A stretch of DNA of 56,017 bases from an uncultured Bacteroides sp. (GCA_958477465.1 CAUEFX010000021.1:1-56017); one strand, 5' to 3'. Shown: positions 42,444 through 50,896, counted from the stretch's first letter. Notes: generated from the letters alone by a model not told the origin. Numbers and translations are program-made.

Positions 42444-43304
42444 ATGCCAAAGAAGAAACGTAGTAAAGCCTTTTGGAACAATATAAAGTTCAAGTATAAA
42501 CTCACTGTCATCAACGAGAATACTCTTGAAGAGGTAGTGGGGCTTCGTGTATCTAAACTGAACGGCCTTTCGGTGTTGCTTTCCGTATTGACGGTTCTTT
42601 TTGTAATAGCTGCCGCCATTATCGCCTTTACCCCTTTGCGCAACTATCTGCCCGGATATATGAACAGTGAGATTCGTGAGCAGGTGGTGGAAAACGCCCT
42701 GCGCGTGGACTCTCTCCAGCAGCTGGTCGACAGGCAGAATCTGTATATAATGAATATTCAGGATATTTTGAGCGGGGAAGTGCGGGCCGATTCCGTGCAA
42801 AGCATGGATACGTTGACAACCATGCGCAAAGATACCCTTATGGAACGCACCAAGCGCGAGGAAGAGTTCCGCCGGAAATACGAGGAAACCGAAAAATATA
42901 ACCTTACTTCCATTACCTCACAGCCGGATGCGAACGGATTGATTTTCTACCGTCCCACGCGGGGGATGATTTCCGACCACTTTGATGCCGAAAAGAAACA
43001 TTACGGGACGGATATTGCCGCCAATCCCAATGAGAGCGTACTCGCTACGTTGGATGGCACGGTGATATTGAGCACCTATACGGCCGAAACCGGTTACCTG
43101 ATAGAAGTGCAGCATAACCAGGATTTTGTATCCGTGTATAAACATTGCGGCTCTCTATTGAAGCGTGAAGGGGATAAAGTGCAGGCCGGAGAAGCGATTG
43201 CCTTGGTGGGGAATAGCGGAACGCTTACTACAGGACCCCATCTGCATTTTGAATTGTGGCACAAAGGGCGTGCGGTAAATCCCGAAAAGTACATTGTATT
43301 CTAA
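42444..43304 (+). CDS. M23-family membrane-anchored peptidoglycan peptidase
   Basis: 286 residues: a short basic cytosolic N-terminus (KKKRSKAFWNN), one membrane helix (about 41-63), a coiled-coil stalk (about 75-145), and a LytM/peptidase M23 domain in the periplasm. Zinc ligands are in HYGTDIAANPNESV (H-x3-D) and GPHLHFELWHKG (HxH), so this copy looks catalytically intact. It would cut peptide cross-bridges in peptidoglycan or activate other hydrolases. Two nt separate its stop from dxr. Confidence 0.9.
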   Translation: MPKKKRSKAFWNNIKFKYKLTVINENTLEEVVGLRVSKLNGLSVLLSVLTVLFVIAAAIIAFTPLRNYLPGYMNSEIREQVVENALRVDSLQQLVDRQNLYIMNIQDILSGEVRADSVQSMDTLTTMRKDTLMERTKREEEFRRKYEETEKYNLTSITSQPDANGLIFYRPTRGMISDHFDAEKKHYGTDIAANPNESVLATLDGTVILSTYTAETGYLIEVQHNQDFVSVYKHCGSLLKREGDKVQAGEAIALVGNSGTLTTGPHLHFELWHKGRAVNPEKYIVF

Positions 43305-43306
43305 CC

Positions 43307-44485
43307 ATGAATAAAGAAAATAAAAAGAAACAGATTGTCATTCTCGGCTCTACGGGCTCTATCGGTACGCAAGCCCTGCAGGTAGTGGGGGAGCATCCCG
43401 AATTGTACGAGGTATATGCACTGACAGCCAACAATAAAGTGGACCTGCTGATAGCGCAGGCACGTAAATTCCAACCCGAAGCGGTTGTTATAGCCAACGA
43501 AGAGAAATACGCCCAGCTGAAAGAGGCGTTGAGTGATTTGCCGATTAAGGTATATGCCGGTGCGGAGGCCTTGTGTCAGATAGTCGAATCCGGCCCTGTG
43601 GACATTGTGCTGACAGCCATGGTGGGGTATGCCGGGTTGAAGCCGACCATAAGCGCCATTCGTGCCCGCAAAGCCATTGCCCTGGCCAATAAAGAGACGC
43701 TGGTGGTGGCAGGCGAATTGATCAATGAACTGGCACAGCAGTACCGTACTCCGATTTTGCCGGTAGACTCCGAACATTCTGCCGTTTTTCAGTGTTTGGC
43801 AGGAGAGGTGGGGAATCCGATTGAAAAAGTGATATTGACAGCTTCCGGAGGGCCGTTCCGTACCTATACGATGGAGCAGTTGCAGACAGTAACCAAAGCT
43901 CAGGCGTTGAAGCATCCCAACTGGAAGATGGGTGCCAAGATAACGATTGACTCGGCTTCGATGATGAATAAAGGTTTCGAGGTGATCGAGGCAAAATGGT
44001 TGTTCGGCGTGCAACCCGGGCAGATAGAGGTCGTGGTGCATCCGCAATCCGTTATCCACTCGATGGTGCAATTTGAAGACGGTGCCGTGAAAGCACAGTT
44101 GGGCATGCCCGATATGCGTCTGCCCATCCAGTATGCTTTCTCGTATCCCGACCGTGTCTGTTCTTCATTCGAGCGGCTCGATTTTGCCAAATGCACGAAC
44201 CTTACCTTTGAGCAGCCTGATACGAAGCGTTTCCGTAACCTATCTTTGGCTTATGAAGCGATGTATCGTGGTGGAAATATGCCCTGTATCGTCAATGCGG
44301 CCAATGAAGTGGTGGTTGCCGCTTTTCTGCGTGATGAAATCGGTTTTCTTGCCATGAGTGATGTGATCGAGCAAACGATGGGGCGTGCTTCATTTGTGCA
44401 ATCCCCGACTTATGATGACTATGTGGCAACCGATGCTGAGGCCCGTCGCATAGCTACCGAACTTATTGTAAATTGTAAATTGTAA
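43307..44485 (+). CDS. dxr: 1-deoxy-D-xylulose 5-phosphate reductoisomerase
   Basis: 392 residues from MNKENKKKQIVILGSTGSIGTQALQVV; makes methylerythritol 4-phosphate in the isoprenoid pathway, target of fosmidomycin. NADPH loop GSTGSIGTQ, ALANKETLVVAGE, LPVDSEHSAVFQCL, ASGGPFR, NWKMGAKITIDSASMMNKGFEVIEAKWLF: all family motifs. The start was moved in from a longer frame that overlaps the M23 gene. The C-terminal codons are made of three ATTGTAA units (44465-44485), giving LIVNCKL. Confidence 0.96.
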   Translation: MNKENKKKQIVILGSTGSIGTQALQVVGEHPELYEVYALTANNKVDLLIAQARKFQPEAVVIANEEKYAQLKEALSDLPIKVYAGAEALCQIVESGPVDIVLTAMVGYAGLKPTISAIRARKAIALANKETLVVAGELINELAQQYRTPILPVDSEHSAVFQCLAGEVGNPIEKVILTASGGPFRTYTMEQLQTVTKAQALKHPNWKMGAKITIDSASMMNKGFEVIEAKWLFGVQPGQIEVVVHPQSVIHSMVQFEDGAVKAQLGMPDMRLPIQYAFSYPDRVCSSFERLDFAKCTNLTFEQPDTKRFRNLSLAYEAMYRGGNMPCIVNAANEVVVAAFLRDEIGFLAMSDVIEQTMGRASFVQSPTYDDYVATDAEARRIATELIVNCKL

Positions 44486-44492
44486 ATAATCG

Positions 44493-45845
44493 ATGGAAAC
44501 ATTTTTAATTCGTGCCCTCCAACTGATCATGAGCCTTTCGCTGCTTATTATTATACACGAAGGAGGACATTTTTTCTTTGCCCGTCTTTTTAAGGTACGG
44601 GTCGAAAAGTTCTGTTTATTCTTTGACGCGTGGTTCGCTCTTTTCAGGTTCAAGCCCAAGAAGAGTGATACAGAATATGTGATCGGCTGGTTGCCGTTGG
44701 GAGGCTATGTCAAGATCTCCGGAATGATAGACGAGTCGATGGATACCGATCAGATGAAACAGCCGGAAAAACCGTGGGAGTTCCGCTCTAAACCGGCTTG
44801 GCAGAGGCTGTTGATAATGGTGGGCGGTGTGTGTTTCAACTTTCTGCTGGCACTGTTCATCTACTCCATGATTCTCTTTACTTGGGGAGACCAGTATATA
44901 AAGATACAGGAGGCGCCTTTGGGCATGCAGTTTAATGAAACGGCCAAGGCCGTGGGCTTCATGGACGGTGACGTGCTGCTCTCTGCCGACGGAGTTGATT
45001 TTCTTCGCTATGACGCCGATCTGTTGAGCCGGATAGTTGAAGCGCGTGAAGTCAGCGTGCTTCGTGACGGCCGGAAAGTGTCTGTGTACATCCCTGAGGA
45101 TATGATGCAGCGTCTGATGGGCGACAGTGTACGTTTCGCCGATTATCGTGTGCCTTACGTGATAGATAGTGTGGCGGTTGATTCAAAAGCGGCTCTTGCC
45201 GGACTGATGCCGGGTGATAGTGTGATCGCTCTGGATGGAGCGCCCATTTCCTATTATGAGTTTTTGGAAGAGATGGGCAAGCGCAAGAAGAATGCCGCTG
45301 CTCTGGAGAGTGAGGGAATAGATCCCCGGCAGATAACGCTGACTTACATTCGCAACGGGGTGGCGGATACGCTGACGATGAGTGCCGACTCTGCTTTCCA
45401 TATCGGTGTCTATGCGCGGGCTATGGGCCGTGTCATGCCGATGGTGACGAAAGAATACGGTTTCTTTGAGTCTTTTCCGGCCGGTGCGCAGTTGGGGGTG
45501 AAAACCCTGAAAGGGTATGTAGGAAACATGAAGTATGTTTTCTCCAAAGAAGGAGCCAAGCAGTTGGGTGGTTTCGGAACACTCGGCAGTATCTTCCCCG
45601 CCACTTGGGATTGGCATCAGTTCTGGTATATGACGGCATTCTTGTCCATCATCCTTGCATTTATGAACATTCTGCCTATTCCGGCATTGGATGGCGGACA
45701 CGTGTTGTTCCTTATCTATGAGATTGTGGCCCGTCGTAAGCCCAGTGACAAATTCATGGAATATGCACAGATGGTAGGTATGTTCTTGCTTTTCGGCCTG
45801 TTGATATGGGCTAATTTCAACGATGTGCTGAGATTCCTTTTTTAA
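44493..45845 (+). CDS. rseP: RseP-type site-2 zinc metalloprotease
   Basis: 450 residues; intramembrane protease that cuts anti-sigma and other single-pass proteins. Zinc site H22-E23-x-x-H26 (IIIHEGGHFFFARLF), two PDZ-like regions in the periplasm (about 140-230 and 240-330), and the second active-site motif NILPIPALDGGHVLFLIYE. Eight nt after dxr, an old pairing in many bacteria. The two inner-membrane sigma/anti-sigma candidates at 8.7-10.2 kb are possible but unproven substrates. Last gene of the tsaB run, convergent with nrdG six bases away. Confidence 0.94.
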   Translation: METFLIRALQLIMSLSLLIIIHEGGHFFFARLFKVRVEKFCLFFDAWFALFRFKPKKSDTEYVIGWLPLGGYVKISGMIDESMDTDQMKQPEKPWEFRSKPAWQRLLIMVGGVCFNFLLALFIYSMILFTWGDQYIKIQEAPLGMQFNETAKAVGFMDGDVLLSADGVDFLRYDADLLSRIVEAREVSVLRDGRKVSVYIPEDMMQRLMGDSVRFADYRVPYVIDSVAVDSKAALAGLMPGDSVIALDGAPISYYEFLEEMGKRKKNAAALESEGIDPRQITLTYIRNGVADTLTMSADSAFHIGVYARAMGRVMPMVTKEYGFFESFPAGAQLGVKTLKGYVGNMKYVFSKEGAKQLGGFGTLGSIFPATWDWHQFWYMTAFLSIILAFMNILPIPALDGGHVLFLIYEIVARRKPSDKFMEYAQMVGMFLLFGLLIWANFNDVLRFLF

Positions 45846-45851
45846 GGCAGA

Positions 45852-46343
45852 TCAGCCGTGCAGGCGGATAATTCTTTGATTGCTGCTTCCTCTGAATTCC
45901 AGATAAGGAGAATAGAGCGCCTGTATAAACCGCCCTTCTACAAGAACGTCGATATAAGGCAGCACAGCTGCCAATCTGGGATGCGCCTGCACCTCTTCGT
46001 AGGTGTATCCCGTGTAGCACCAGATGTTCTGGTGGGTCTCTTCTTTGATCCGTTTTGCCAAAAGAAGAAACGCTTCGGGGTTGTAAAGCGGGTCGCCTCC
46101 GGAGAAGGTGACTCCATCCAATAGTGGATTGGCTTTTATCTCACGGATAATTTCGAGGATGCGTTCTTCTGTCAGTTCCTCCCCCGCACGCGGGTTCCAG
46201 CTCTCCGGATTGTGGCATCCGGGACAGTGATGACTGCATCCGGCCAAATAGATGGAATACCGGATACCTTCACCGTCAACGATTGTTTCGGGATAGGTGT
46301 ATAGTAAGTTTAGAGTTGGAAGTTGGGAGTTGAAAGTTGTCAT
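45852..46343 (-). CDS. nrdG: Anaerobic ribonucleotide reductase activating protein
   Basis: 163 residues; radical SAM protein that installs the glycyl radical on NrdD. The 4Fe-4S site is LAGCSHHCPGCHNPESW (Cys-x3-Cys-x2-Cys), then VTFSGGDPLY (SAM-binding GGE-like loop). The first 14 residues (TTFNSQLPTLNLLYT) are encoded by an AACTTTCAACTCCCAACTTC-type repeat like those in nearby spacers, so the N-terminus may be an extension or the real start may be a non-ATG codon nearer YPETIVDGEG. Downstream of nrdD by 161 nt. Confidence 0.93.
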   Translation of the reverse strand: MTTFNSQLPTLNLLYTYPETIVDGEGIRYSIYLAGCSHHCPGCHNPESWNPRAGEELTEERILEIIREIKANPLLDGVTFSGGDPLYNPEAFLLLAKRIKEETHQNIWCYTGYTYEEVQAHPRLAAVLPYIDVLVEGRFIQALYSPYLEFRGSSNQRIIRLHG

Positions 46344-46379
46344 GAGGCTTTGTTTTTGTAGGGGAACTTTATGGGTGTT

Positions 46380-46477
46380 GAAAGTCTTTTATCGTAAAGT
46401 CTTTTATAGTTGAGAGTTGAAAATTGAAAGTTACCATGCGCCATTACCGGTTGGCAAACTTTCAATTTTCAACTCTC
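46380..46477. repeat. nrdD-nrdG spacer: 12-bp direct repeat and a 21-bp perfect inverted repeat
   Basis: AAAGTCTTTTAT occurs at 46381 and 46396. GAGAGTTGAAAATTGAAAGT plus T (46412-46432) is the exact reverse complement of 46457-46477, with a 24-nt loop. No T-run follows on the minus strand, so it is probably not a simple terminator; it could limit read-through or stabilise nrdD mRNA. Confidence 0.75.
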
Positions 46478-46504
46478 GACTTTCAACTAATAAATCCGAA
46501 AATT

Positions 46505-48898
46505 TTATGAATGTTTCACTCTGTCTCTTTCCTCTGCTCTTTTAGCTGAATTCCACGAACTTAAATCTCCCGTCAGATACCCGGTGATACGGCGCATGCG
46601 CAGAATGTTCTCGCTCTGGCATACCGGACATTTATCGTAGATTACGCCTTTGTAGCCGCAATTGTGGCAAGTGTCTACCGGATGGTTGATGGAACCGTAG
46701 CCGATGCCCTCATCATGCATTACTTTTACGATTTTGGCAATGGCCCTTACATTCTTTTGTGCTTCACCGTCCAGTTCTACATAGGTAATATGCCCTCCGC
46801 GTGTGATGGCATGGAACGGAGCTTCACGTTTGATTTTCTCTACGATGCTGATGGGCTCTTTAACGTCCACATGGAAAGAGTTCACATAGTACTCATTGTC
46901 GGTCACTCCTTCGATCTTTCCGTATTTACGGCGGTCCATACGGGTGAAGCGGCCGGATAATCCTTCGGCGGGAGTTGCCAGTACGGAGTAGTTCAGATTG
47001 TATTTCGCTTTATATTCGTCCGCTACCTTATTCATCTCCATGACGGCTTCGTACAGGGTGTTCCATGCTTTGTCGTTATGGCCGTGTCCCTTACCGTAGA
47101 GTGCTACCATTGCATTGTGTCCGCCGATGAAACCGATACCTAACGTACCGCTGCGTAAAACATCTCCTACCTCTTCGTTCGGGTTCAGCGCACCTCCTCC
47201 TTTCCATACATCATTGCCCATCATAAACGGGAACTGACGCGCCAATGCCGTACGTTGGTACTGATAGCGGGCATAAAGCTGATCGGCTATCAGAGAGGCT
47301 GTCTCGTGTACCGACTCCAGGAATATTTCTTTGGCTTTCAACTCGATGGCATCTTGGTTGCGCTTGTCTTCGATGATGCTCTCTGCCTTGATGCGGGCTT
47401 CGATAGCAAGACGGGGCATGTTTAAAGTCGTGAATGAAAGATTGCCGCGTCCCAATGAAGACTTTTCTCCCGCCACATTCTCAAACACACGGGTGCGGCA
47501 TCCCATCGTTGCTAATTCGTAACGGTACCGTTTCGGGTCGTTGGCGTCCCATTTCTCGTTTTTGTTGAACGGGGCATCCAGAAACATGAAGTTGGGGAAC
47601 AGGGCTTTAGCGGTAGTACGGCAAGCTTTCAAGAACAGGTCGAAATTGGGAGCGCTGAAGGTCATGCGTCCCTCTTCGGCAGCTTCAAAGTCGGCCATTG
47701 CTTTCTGGTAGTCCTCTTCCGAATAGGATACTCCGTCTTTCACCTTGAATATCTGGATGGGGAATACCGGAACTTCTCCACGGGCACCCAACCCTTCGAT
47801 GGTGGCTTTCAGCAGCTCTTCAATCACCATGCGTCCTTCGGCAGAAGTATCGGTTCCGTAATTGATAGAGCTGAATACCACCTGATTGCCCCCGCGTGAG
47901 TGCATGGTGTTCAGATTGTGGATGAAACCTTCCATGGCCTGATGGGTGTCTTTCCGGGTTTGCTGGTAGGCTTTCTCAATGATGCGTGCCAGATGCTCCT
48001 TATCTATATTGATTTGGAGGGCGGTGAGTGCCAGGCGCAGTGTCTCACGCTCCAGTTCGCTGGTTTTGATAGAGGGCAGATGCTCTTCAATCAAGGCGCG
48101 GATTGCTTTTTCCTCCACAGTGGTATTGGTCTCCATCGCAACGTAGAAGCTGATGAAAGAACTCAGATGTTTGCGGAATGATTTGTTTACTCCTTTTGCC
48201 ATGAAGAAGTCGAATGCCGGGATGGCTTGTCCGCCGTGTTGCTCATTCTGGTTGGTCTGGAAGATGATCGTTGCCAGCGTGGCATAACTTTGAATGCTTT
48301 GCGGCGTGCGTATACTGCCGTTCTTGGTACGGAATCCGCGTTCGAAAAGATCGTCCATGTCATACTGGATACAAGTGGTGGTCTTGGTAGGGTAGTAGTC
48401 CAGATCGTGTATATGGATATCTCCCAGTTGGTGTGCTTCTGCAAACCGTTTGGGGAGCAGATATTTATACGTGTAATCCTTGGTTACCTCTGAAGCGAAG
48501 GTCATCATCTGGCCCGCCGGAGTATGGCTGCTCATGTTGGCATTGCTCAGGTTCACGTCGTTTTTGTCGATAGCGACGATCCCGTCCATGATATGCTTCA
48601 TCTGGGTCTTTTTATCGCGTTCCGTATTACGCCATTCGCGATAGATGATGTATTTTTTGGCAACTTCGGGACGTACTTTCATCAATTCCTTTTCTACCAG
48701 GTCTTGAATCTCTTCCACTGTGATGGTGGGATTGGAAAAGTGGCTGATGACATTCATGGTAATATCAGCCACGAGTTGTTGCTCATCGGTAATACCGGAG
48801 GCACTGAACGCTTTGCTTATCGCGTTCTTGATTTTACTAATAGAGAAATCTTCTCTTTTACCATCACGTTTGATGATACAAATTTCCGCGTAGTTCAT
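46505..48898 (-). CDS. nrdD: Anaerobic (class III) ribonucleoside-triphosphate reductase
   Basis: 797 residues from MNYAEICIIKRDGKREDFSISKIK. N-terminal ATP-cone (about 1-95, allosteric control), large barrel, C-terminal zinc site CHNCGYKG...CPVCQ and glycyl-radical motif RRITGYLTGD near the end. Makes dNTPs without oxygen. The upstream 22 residues of the longer frame lie in the expression platform of a cobalamin riboswitch, so they were rejected. Followed by nrdG. Confidence 0.95.
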   Translation of the reverse strand: MNYAEICIIKRDGKREDFSISKIKNAISKAFSASGITDEQQLVADITMNVISHFSNPTITVEEIQDLVEKELMKVRPEVAKKYIIYREWRNTERDKKTQMKHIMDGIVAIDKNDVNLSNANMSSHTPAGQMMTFASEVTKDYTYKYLLPKRFAEAHQLGDIHIHDLDYYPTKTTTCIQYDMDDLFERGFRTKNGSIRTPQSIQSYATLATIIFQTNQNEQHGGQAIPAFDFFMAKGVNKSFRKHLSSFISFYVAMETNTTVEEKAIRALIEEHLPSIKTSELERETLRLALTALQINIDKEHLARIIEKAYQQTRKDTHQAMEGFIHNLNTMHSRGGNQVVFSSINYGTDTSAEGRMVIEELLKATIEGLGARGEVPVFPIQIFKVKDGVSYSEEDYQKAMADFEAAEEGRMTFSAPNFDLFLKACRTTAKALFPNFMFLDAPFNKNEKWDANDPKRYRYELATMGCRTRVFENVAGEKSSLGRGNLSFTTLNMPRLAIEARIKAESIIEDKRNQDAIELKAKEIFLESVHETASLIADQLYARYQYQRTALARQFPFMMGNDVWKGGGALNPNEEVGDVLRSGTLGIGFIGGHNAMVALYGKGHGHNDKAWNTLYEAVMEMNKVADEYKAKYNLNYSVLATPAEGLSGRFTRMDRRKYGKIEGVTDNEYYVNSFHVDVKEPISIVEKIKREAPFHAITRGGHITYVELDGEAQKNVRAIAKIVKVMHDEGIGYGSINHPVDTCHNCGYKGVIYDKCPVCQSENILRMRRITGYLTGDLSSWNSAKRAEERDRVKHS

Positions 48899-48942
48899 AA
48901 CTTTAACTCCCGAAAGTAATTTATAAATTAAACAATTAGAAA

Positions 48943-49002
48943 ATTTACTATTCACGATCAGCATAACTCTGATTTCTGGTCGTCAATCGTGAAATGGTAA
49001 AT
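48943..49002 (-). promoter_or_regulatory. Hairpin between the riboswitch aptamer and nrdD (likely expression platform)
   Basis: ATTTACTATTCACGAT (48943-48958) pairs with ATCGTGAAATGGTAAAT (48986-49002) with one bulge. On the transcript (minus) strand the closing arm is followed by TTTTC, resembling a weak terminator about 45 nt before the nrdD ATG. Confidence 0.6.
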
Positions 49003-49168
49003 CCGTCCGGCCGGTCTTCTGACTTATCTCTCCTTCGCGACGCCTTCCCACGATGAATTTCGCAGTGGCATAGTGTGCGGATTCTCAGAGAATTACAGCA
49101 GCGGGTACTGTCGCCGATTTGCACAGCGTTCCCTTTTGACTAAACCTCTTTTTAGTTCCGGAACCGGG
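49003..49168 (-). promoter_or_regulatory. Cobalamin riboswitch upstream of nrdD
   Basis: Fills most of the 392-base gene-free stretch 48899-49290. Read on the minus strand it has the conserved cobalamin-aptamer strings in order: AAAAGGGAAC, a GTGCAAATCGGCGACAGTACC segment in parts (split here as GTGCAAATCGGCGACAG then TACCCGCTGCTGTAA), GCCACTG, GTGGGAAGGCGTC and AAGTCAGAAGACCGGCC. These match the B12 element's core (GGGAA...CCGCTGCTGTAA...GCCACTG...GGGAAGGC...GAAGACC). It would turn nrdD off when B12 is plentiful, consistent with a B12-dependent class II reductase elsewhere in the genome. A promoter box lies just upstream. Confidence 0.92.
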
Positions 49169-49171
49169 GGG

Positions 49172-49179
49172 CAAAGATA
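49172..49179 (-). promoter_or_regulatory. Promoter -7 box for the riboswitch-nrdD transcript
   Basis: TATCTTTG on the minus strand, right before the aptamer's 5' end. Confidence 0.6.
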
Positions 49180-49290
49180 GTAGATTTACTTATAGGTCGG
49201 ATAGCTTTTAACATTAAAATTCGGGAAACTTTTCTTTCTTGTTGATACAGAAAGTTTTCCGTTTTGGAAAACTTTTAGTCTGTTTAAACT

Positions 49291-49947
49291 TTATAAAATC
49301 AACCAAATTGCAATGATGTGACCTATACTGCCACCCAAACAGAAGAGGTGGAATACGGAGTGCATATAGGGCTTGCGCAATGAATAGAATATGGCTCCGA
49401 TGATATAAGATGCTCCTCCGCCGATAAGCCACCAGAAAGCGGCGGAAGACCCTATTTCTGAAAGACAATCCATCAGCGGTTTTAGTGCTATCAGGATGGA
49501 GGCACCCATCCCTACATAGCAGCATGTTTCCAGATGGCTGTGTTCTTTTAGCTTTTTGAAGCTGAGAATAAAACCGATAAGGGCGGATAACCAGACAAAT
49601 GCAAAGATGCCCCAACCCCATCCGCCGGCATTACGCATCACCAGCAAGGTAAAGGGGGTGTAGGTACCGGCAATGTGCAGATAGATGGCTCCGTGATCAA
49701 ATTTCCGCAATAATTCCTTTGTGGTTCCCGGAGCGGAAACATGATACCAGGTAGAACTGATGTATGAGGACAACATCCCCGCCAAGTAGACAGAGACACA
49801 GGCGACACCCCAATGAGAATCATTGCCAGCAGCAGCTTTTACCAATAGGAAGTACCCTGCTATGATTCCTAACAGAATACCTGCTCCATGGCTCAGCGTA
49901 TTGGCGAGTTCTTCACCGTGGGTATATCGATGTTTGTTCCCTGTCAT
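49291..49947 (-). CDS. Hemolysin III / PAQR-family membrane protein
   Basis: 218 residues with about seven membrane segments. Family signatures: N-terminal YTHGEELANTLSHGAG, SSTWYHVSAPGTTKELLRKFDHGAIYLHIAGTYTPF (DHGAIYLHIAGTYTP with conserved Asp/His), and C-terminal HSVFHLFCLGGSIGHIIAI (H-x3-H). Members (TrhA/YqfA) relate to lipid and membrane-energy balance; hemolytic action is doubtful. Near-consensus promoter TACCTTTA at 49969-49976 on the minus strand. The last of the seven-helix set carries conserved His residues that bind metal in PAQR proteins. Confidence 0.92.
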   Translation of the reverse strand: MTGNKHRYTHGEELANTLSHGAGILLGIIAGYFLLVKAAAGNDSHWGVACVSVYLAGMLSSYISSTWYHVSAPGTTKELLRKFDHGAIYLHIAGTYTPFTLLVMRNAGGWGWGIFAFVWLSALIGFILSFKKLKEHSHLETCCYVGMGASILIALKPLMDCLSEIGSSAAFWWLIGGGASYIIGAIFYSLRKPYMHSVFHLFCLGGSIGHIIAIWLIL

Positions 49948-49968
49948 ATCTTTGTTGTTTTCCGGTTG

Positions 49969-49976
49969 TAAAGGTA
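49969..49976 (-). promoter_or_regulatory. Near-consensus promoter box for the hemolysin III gene
   Basis: TACCTTTA on the minus strand, one base off TAnnTTTG, 21 nt before the ATG. Confidence 0.45.
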
Positions 49977-50342
49977 CTCCATTTTTTCTAAAACAACAGG
50001 CTGATTTATGGTTTTCTGTCGGTTAATATCACAGCTTTTACTTAAAGCGCTTTTATATAATGTACTATGTTGTTATTCCGGATTTCATCCCAACGGAACG
50101 GTGGTTGTGACTTCTGATGAAGTCTGCCGGAAACGATGCAAGAATAGTATCTGTGACTTTGTATGGCAAATGCTCTATGAATAATATATACAAAACAGTC
50201 GGGTGTGATAAAAATGTGTCAGACAAAAAAAGAGAATCCATGTTTACTCTAAAATGGACTTTTAAAGAGCCTTTTTAGAATGTTGGATAATGCATATTGA
50301 TTTCCTTGTAATTTGTTGATATTTAGATTGATAAATCAAAAG
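49977..50342. other. Gene-free A/T-rich stretch (first part of a 1.3-kb spacer)
   Basis: No coding frame I can support. Holds a TAAAGCGCTTTTA near-palindrome (50045) and a weak hairpin CTAAAAtGG...CCTTTTTAG (about 50249-50279). Part of the 49948-51265 gap that separates the hemolysin III and HTCS genes. Confidence 0.6.
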
Positions 50343-50622
50343 TAGGGTTCACAATGGTTCAGGGTTCTCTCTTGAACCCTTCTCGGCGTGTGAAAAAGCG
50401 TGTTACATTTATTTGATGTAAAATAAAGAGATAGTAAGCCATAAAATGATCATGTTGAAAACTTTCTTAATATAAATAGTAGTAATAGTACCATTTGCTG
50501 TTTTGGTAAAAACAATATGTAAAAGTGTGTATATTATACTAACTCGTTAATTATTAATTAATTAATTATTTCTTCGACGATAAATGGGGTTCAAAGAAGA
50601 ACCTTGACCCTTGTGAACCCTA
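50343..50622. repeat. 280-bp element with 37-38-bp imperfect terminal inverted repeats (MITE-like)
   Basis: The left end (50343-50380, TAGGGTTCACAATGGTTCAG and on, ending GAACCCT) and the reverse complement of the right end (50586-50622) match at nearly all positions apart from a one-base gap and a few changes. Each end can itself fold (GGGTTC...GAACCC). The core is A/T-rich, with TTAATTAATTAATTA around 50551. No clear target-site duplication. No reading frame. Confidence 0.75.
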
Positions 50623-50789
50623 AAGGATAAAACCGGAAAATATATATGTCAGATAAATGCACCTTATTCTTTCTTTTGCAAAACGAGGCCTTACTGCTGC
50701 TTAAATCGGGAAAAAAGATTACATGCTGATTGGAGAGAAAGGTACTTCATATCTCCATTTTGAAGGATGTGGCAGGCTTGGGGAAAAGA

Positions 50790-50896
50790 CTTAAGCCTTT
50801 TGAAAAAAGACATAGCATCTTTCAGAAAAACATATAGCATCTTTCAAAAAAAGATGTAGTATGTTTCAAAGAAAGATGTAATATGTTTCCATCACT
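50790..50896. repeat. Tandem array of 22-bp units, same family as 6674-6809
   Basis: Units begin at 50811, 50831, 50853 and 50875 (steps 20, 22, 22). Consensus (C/G)ATGTAGCATCTTTCA then GAAAAA; unit 6 of the array at 6788 begins with the same 15 bases. Lies between the MITE-like element and the HTCS promoter. Confidence 0.85.

Noticed and set aside
48899..48964. 22-residue extension of NrdD
   Set aside because: It lies in the hairpin after the cobalamin aptamer; the ATP-cone start MNYAEICIIKRDG is the natural N-terminus.
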